From contig JAJFZO010000344.1 of assembly GCA_021397835.1 (NCBI GenBank), forward strand, positions 1,550,001-1,614,000: a stretch of DNA of 64,000 nucleotides. Direction: 5' to 3'. Source of the stretch: Moringa oleifera (lineage: Eukaryota; Streptophyta; Magnoliopsida; Brassicales; Moringaceae). The position numbers and the translations under genes are program-made. Each line of letters begins with the position of its first letter. The first letter of the stretch is position 1. Shown here piece by piece: positions 59,401-64,000 of the stretch. The notes below the pieces were generated by a model. It had not been told where the DNA came from. It worked only from the letters and a program-made list of their open reading frames with translations, and made no database searches.

Positions 59401-59534
59401 GGCACCGTGTTACGTACCACTACCCCAATGTAGCTATTAAACTAGGTGTCATTCATCCCAATTGGTTGATCTTTATCATTTACCTCGATCGTGAGCTTAA
59501 CATTAGAAGCACGACTCTTAATTATCTTACGCAT
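56478..59534 (-). pseudogene. CACTA second gene: TNP1-like protein with C-terminal Ulp1 (C48) peptidase
   Basis: About ten exons with GT...AG borders. Exon 1 (59534-59335) starts MRKIIKSRASNVK and includes VPINIMNWHSISIEMKNKIW. Exon 2 (about 59235-59036) contains TANKWRNFKTNLIS and YSSVLDVGLWQDFVNSR. Exon 3 (near 58945-58863) reads KNVYDHHLSRKGFVGLKNEL. Exon 4 (near 58755-58640) reads FLWKASRHNKKREYM. Exon 5 contains DALTKALGTPEHLGRVKG (58490). Exon 6 (58050-57780) contains IIHGRPLFSGDG. Exon 7 (57710-57420) contains RLQRIYNYVNKVM and EELSVTIIQAYIVY. The last exons form a Ulp1-like protease: VFADPSTLSYEM to IFSYHLW (57300-57176), LLVVVKICNFVYSIFDPL, TECGYYITKFLRDIID (56769-56666), and a final exon with a TGA stop at 56478-56480. 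TNP1-type proteins bind element ends in the nucleus; Ulp1 enzymes cleave SUMO-like modifiers. Stops (one before the ECGYY motif) and frameshifts make this copy inactive. Confidence 0.75.
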
Positions 59535-59749
59535 ACTAGTGATACTTCATTTTTTTCAGCCCTTGAGACCCTTCACATGAGTGTTCAACAGGATCCATCA
59601 AACTTATAAACGAAAACAAAATATGATTAGCATCATATATGCAAAACATGATATAACATGATAAAACTAAAAAAATAACATAAAATAAAATTATAAAAGA
59701 CTCGATTACTTTGACACATGAGGCAATTGATGATTACCTTAAAAAATAC

Positions 59750-62490
59750 TCAAACCCACAATCCTTCACCATTGTCTCGAGCATATGCAAGATGATGGTC
59801 ATCCATTTTGTCAAATAAATCAACAGGTGGCAAATTATTACAAAAAATCCTGTGCTCCACACTAATATCGCACAAATCATCATCTTCATCATAGTCTTTT
59901 GGAGGTGTTGATAATACTACGAAACATTTGGCATCAAGTGGATCTTCAATGTAATATAAACTGATCATTTCTATGTCCAATCTGATTGAGATCAACTAGT
60001 ATAACTCCTAGATTATCAACTTTAACATCGTTACTATTCTTAATCCAATCACATTTGAAAATTGGAGCTCTGAATGTTGTATAATCTAGTTCCCATATTT
60101 CTTGTGTAACTTCATAGAATGACAAATCATCATATATTGGATTTTTATCCTTAACACTAGAGAATTGCATGGTGTTGGCAACTAAAATGATACCACTATT
60201 TTGATGGATCCTTGAGTTATTTCGTTGCTTTGTGTAAAAGCGGCAACCGTTGATGATATATCCACGATACTTGATTACTATGAATCGAGGACCATGGGTA
60301 ATCCATCGTAGTGTTAATAAAACATTATGATTGGATAATAAAAGTTCATTCTCAATCTGCATCATATATATGATGAACCATATTAGAAATAAATTTAATG
60401 TCTAGACAAGAATAAGTGTTCTTACCTGTGTTCGTGACCAATTACTTAAGGTTCAATTTTGTTCATCATGTAACCATTTAAGTCGTTTTGATCTAATAGA
60501 ATTGTCGATCTTTAATTGATTTAAATACTCACTGAATATTAAGAATAAATCATTTAACAATAATTTAAATATTATTTAATATAATAATAAATTATGGGTT
60601 GTAAAATTTAATTACCTTATATATGATTGAACTACACTCATATTCATCAAAATATACAAGTGCGCTTGATGAAAGAGGACATTATCAACTTTCTCAATAG
60701 TTCCACTGGCTAGAGCTTTTTCATTCTGAGTTAAGTGACCAAATACATTCTTTTGTAGAGGAATCCCAATAATATCCATACCAGATAAATAATCAACGCA
60801 AAATTCTAATGCCTTTTCTACAATGTACGACTCAGCAATACTACCCTCAAGTTTATTACGATTTCGAACATAATCCTTCAACACTTTTATATATCTTTCA
60901 AATGGGTACATCCATCATAAATATATGGGATCACATAATTTTACTTCTCTGATAAGATGAATAGTGAGTTAGACCATAATATCAAAGAAGCTGGGAGGAA
61001 AGTACCTCTTAACCAAACAAAGTGTTATCACAAGTTCGTTTTGGATTTCATGCAACTTTTGCACATCCACCACTTTTTGACATAATAAATTGAAGAACAT
61101 ACAAAGTCTAATGAGAGCACATCTAAATGTTTGGGTAGCACACCTGATAAAGTAATAGGTAAAAATTGTTACATTAGGATGCGACAATCATGCAACTTCA
61201 ACCCATATGGTTCCAAGTCGTCCATGGATACTAGATTTTTAATATTCGAAGGATACCCATCTGAGACCTTATTCGCATGGAAAACTTTATAAAATATCTT
61301 TTTTCTTCCTTAGATAAAGTATAGCATACAGGCGGTAAAAATGTACGATTATCGTGAACTTGTGGTTCTAACTCAGACCTTAACTCCATGTCTTTCAAAA
61401 CCATTCTAGAAGCTAATTCATCTTTTGATTTTTCAAAAATATCAAGCAATGTCCCAAGAAGACTTTCACATGTGCATGACATCTAGAATATGTTTGATAC
61501 ACATGGACTTCCAATATGGTAAGTAAAAGAAAATCAACCTCTTTTTCCAACACTGTGTAACAACATCTTCTTTACCTATTGTACTTCATTTCTTTGACTT
61601 TCCCCATAAATTTACTAAACATTGAACTTTGTGAAAGACTTCTTCATTGCTTAATGATTAGGGAGCAATTCTGACTTCTTGTTCACCATTGATGGCCTTT
61701 TTCTATCCACGGTAAGGATGATGTCGTGGTAAGAATCTCTTGTGTCCAACATATGATATCTTTTTACTATGTTTTAAGTGACTAGCTACAACACAAATAG
61801 GACAAATATAATACCCTTTAACAGTACAACCAAGTAAATTACCATATGTAGGAAAATTTTGAATGCCATGTAAGGGGTTTTGATATTTCAAAATTTTTGA
61901 ACATTCTTTTAAATTTTGATATTGGTGAAAAATACCACAATTTATTACCATTCTTCATTACTTTCCATCTTGAAAGTCCACAAGTTGGATACTAGATGTC
62001 ATCCTGAAACTCCTTCTGATATAATATGCAATCATTTGGACAGGCATGAATCCTTTGATACTCCATGCCTAATGCATTCAATGTTTTCTTAGCATCATAC
62101 ATGGATGTAGGCATTTCATTATTATCAGGCAATATTTCGACAATCAAATTTAAAAGATCACTAAAGCTTTGATTGGACCAACCATATTTTGCCTTTAAAT
62201 TGTACAATTTAACTAGAGTAGATAATTTAGTAAACTTCACTGATCGAGAATACAGAGGTTTCTCAGCATCACAAAGTAATCTGTCAAAGTGGTTAGGATT
62301 ATTATCATACTCTACAAATGCCTATTATATCATTTCTATAGTGTTATCAACTCCTTTGATGTGTTCTACCTTCCTAAAAACCTTAGCATTCTTACTAGTA
62401 AAAGACCCAATAATGCTAGTTTCTCCATGCCATATCCAGTTTTGATAGCTGCTATTAACTTCATATACATATAAATGATTTTGTATTTAA
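59750..62490 (-). pseudogene. CACTA TNP2 transposase
   Basis: The catalytic transposase of En/Spm elements. The reading starts at 62490 with NHLYVYEVNSSYQNWIWHGE, without the N-terminal about 50 residues. It continues with CDAEKPLYSRSVKFTKLS, VKLYNLKAKYGWSNQSFSDL, MYDAKKTLNALGMEYQRIHA and CPNDCILYQKEF (61992-62240). Then come IQNFPTYGNLLGCTVKGYY, CPICVVA and YVGHKRFLPRHHPYRG (61703-61870), then TFLPPVCYTLSKEEKR (61330) and VDVQKLHEIQNELVITLC (61030). It goes on to MYPFERYIKVLKDYVRNRN (60911; DUF4218 region), ending at a donor near 60425. The last exon (60360-59750; DUF4216 region) has GPRFIVIKYRGYIINGCRFY and YIEDPLDAKCFVVLSTPPKD. Frameshifts occur near 61960, 61490, 61190 and 59970. A large part between 61703 and 61482 is poorly readable. 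Confidence 0.85.
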
Positions 62491-62500
62491 CATAGAGTAA

Positions 62501-64000
62501 GTTGCACATTTGAATCTTGTTTGTAGGTCTAAATCCATCCTCAAGAAAAAGAACACCATTTATGAAAGAACAACTCTAACAGTTAAGTATTCTAGAATCT
62601 AGTAAAGTTAGTCGCTATAATCGATTCCTTTGGCCGGAATATGAAAACCTAACGGGAATAAGAAGACTTAAATTTTACTAGCATAAAGGCATATTGAAAA
62701 TGATTTGAATCTCTAGTACCAATGTACAACATAGAAGAAAGGCCATGCCTTATTTTAGTATAGGAAAACCTTTTTTTCATAATCGACTGATTGGGTTCCT
62801 ATGAGATAAATAAGTGTTTAAGATTTCATTGATTTCGTCTGATAGGTTGACAAACGAGTTATTCAGTGGAATTTAAGCACTCTTTTAACAGATTTTCTTT
62901 GATTAACCTTAAGATAAAAACAAAGAAAAACAATTGGTCAATGTCAATTGACAGGAAAATGAGCCAAATTCGCATTTCTAAATAATTTAATAAATAGAAT
63001 GGAAAAGATCCCATGAAGCTCAACTTTAACTGAGAAGGTTTCGAAATTGGTTGCTTGAATCCAAAACTCCTAAGTCATGAGGAAGAGTGAAATTCTAATC
63101 GAATAAAAGTTTCTTCCTCCAAACATAAAGCTAAAATCCAAGTCTGTCACCTAAAAGAAAGTTGCCAGTTAGTTACTATTTCCTTACCTTTATGTTGACC
63201 AGAAATTTTAGAGTTAATCCAATATAAAAAGGGAAGAAGCACTATTGAATTGAGTTATCTACCCAAACTAACCTAAATGTTTTGCCCTTGCATAATCCCC
63301 CAGCATCATGCCCACAAGAATGACAGCTACTGTCATGATATATGGATCAGCCTTGCTTTTTTCGTCAATAACTTGTCCTACTGAGCTAACCATGAAAAAA
63401 CTGGAACTTTTTAAGGAGCAAAAAACTCCTTTATTTCATTATAGATTATAGCAATTGCCGTAACTTACCTCCTTCTTTGTGCTAACCTAATTCTTACTTA
63501 TTGAGTCTGGGGTCGATTTCAACTCAAAGATTGCATAGTCTTTCTTGGCTTTCTTTACTATGCCTTTCATCGTGAACTACTAAATCGATTCCTCTTGTTG
63601 GCAAAGATAAATCTACCATTTTGGCTTTCTTGAGTCCTAGTGACTTCTTTGTAAAGCAAGAATTCTTCCTTTAGTTAATCAATTCCTTTAAGGAATCCAC
63701 TATAGAAAGCATTTAACAGGACCGATACCGACTAAGCATGTTGACTATCATCAAGCATAACACCCTACCCGAAAGCATTCTCTCTATTCGAATGCTTACC
63801 ATCGACACTAACTAATGCAAGGAAAGGAGAGTCATTATTCAAGCCATGCTACCATTCATTCCCAATTGACAAAAGATAAGACAAAGTCTATCTTTTCCTT
63901 GATTCCCTTTTACCCCTTGTGCAGTTTACTTCACCTTTTCTTCTTTTTTTTTTTTTTTTTTGCCATAGTTAAGCAAGAGAAAAGCTATTCCTTTTTATAG
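62501..64000 (+). repeat. Duplicated segment, right copy
   Basis: Same-orientation copy of 14765-15948, running off the window edge. It differs by an extra 270-300 bases (63215-63512), by a longer T run (18 at 63944-63961 against 8), and by scattered substitutions. It begins 10-15 bases after TNP2 homology ends, so its left edge is the element breakpoint. No gene is visible; an open frame at its right end is partly poly-T coded. Confidence 0.85.
63215..63512 (+). other. Extra block specific to the right duplicate copy
   Basis: Present here and absent at the matching point of the left copy (near 15465-15480). No terminal repeats or target duplication are seen, so a deletion in the left copy is as likely as an insertion here. 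Confidence 0.55.

Larger units (their letters stand above)
55885..62490 (-). mobile_element. CACTA (En/Spm) transposon copy B
   Basis: A large, fairly complete CACTA element read on the minus strand. The 3' terminal inverted repeat CACTACAACAAATAAAAG starts at 55885 and is followed by subterminal repeats. Two genes lie in the usual order: TNP2 transposase (upstream, 62490-59750) and a TNP1-like second gene (59534-56478). The 5' terminal repeat, promoter and first codons of TNP2 are missing. Homology to TNP2 ends near 62490 and the duplicated mitochondrial-like segment starts at 62501. The trinucleotide before the TIR is TGA, but the partner target duplication cannot be checked. Confidence 0.85.

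Noticed and set aside
59316..59609. 97-codon open frame on the plus strand
   Set aside because: It is the antisense of TNP1-like exon 1, which reads on the minus strand with recognisable VPINIMNW and a GT donor.

Overview
The window looks like a repeat-dominated, probably pericentromeric or otherwise gene-poor stretch of a flowering-plant nuclear genome. The evidence is decayed Ty1/copia and Ty3/gypsy retrotransposons, CACTA (En/Spm) DNA transposons with plant-type TNP2 and TNP1-like genes, and a broken plant non-specific phospholipase C gene. No intact host gene is visible. A eudicot is my guess from the low G+C and the element types; I cannot name a species. Identifications come from reading translated motifs, not from searches.

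Left part (1-18.8 kb). A CACTA fragment (869-2262) shows subterminal repeats and the C-terminal Ulp1-protease exons of its second gene. It stops abruptly at a long, less A+T-rich block (2.26-16.76 kb) without genes, whose texture resembles plant mitochondrial intergenic DNA. A segment of that block (14765-15948) is repeated at the right edge of the window (62501-64000). A pyrimidine-rich tract, an A+T-rich tandem array (17.13-17.96 kb) and the terminus of a second CACTA family, ending in the inverted CACTACAA motif at 18750, follow.

Middle (18.8-46.6 kb). Two long gene-free A+T-rich blocks surround a gypsy protease fragment (23.06-23.40 kb) and a gypsy reverse-transcriptase fragment (26.76-27.16 kb), both on the minus strand. 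Then comes a nest of copia remnants of two related subfamilies. Subfamily I copies Ia (+) and Ib (-) lie tail to tail around a 2.9-kb tandem satellite built of about 303-bp and about 185-bp units. Subfamily II fragments include an integrase-RT-RNaseH block, one LTR with TATA box, a primer-binding site and the gag-protease block of a following copy, i.e. the signature of a tandem element sharing one LTR. An unidentified coding-like stretch (40.56-41.35 kb) lies between them.

Right part (46.6-64 kb). A third subfamily-I copia (Ic, -) retains YVDD and the integrase Asp and Glu motifs and abuts the 3' exons of a phospholipase C pseudogene. A fourth fragment (Id) is cut by the end of a third CACTA-like element. 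The best-preserved system is CACTA copy B (55885-62490, -). It has one terminal inverted repeat, subterminal repeats, a roughly ten-exon TNP1-like gene carrying a Ulp1/C48 peptidase module, and a TNP2 transposase gene truncated near its N terminus exactly where the duplicated mitochondrial-like segment begins.
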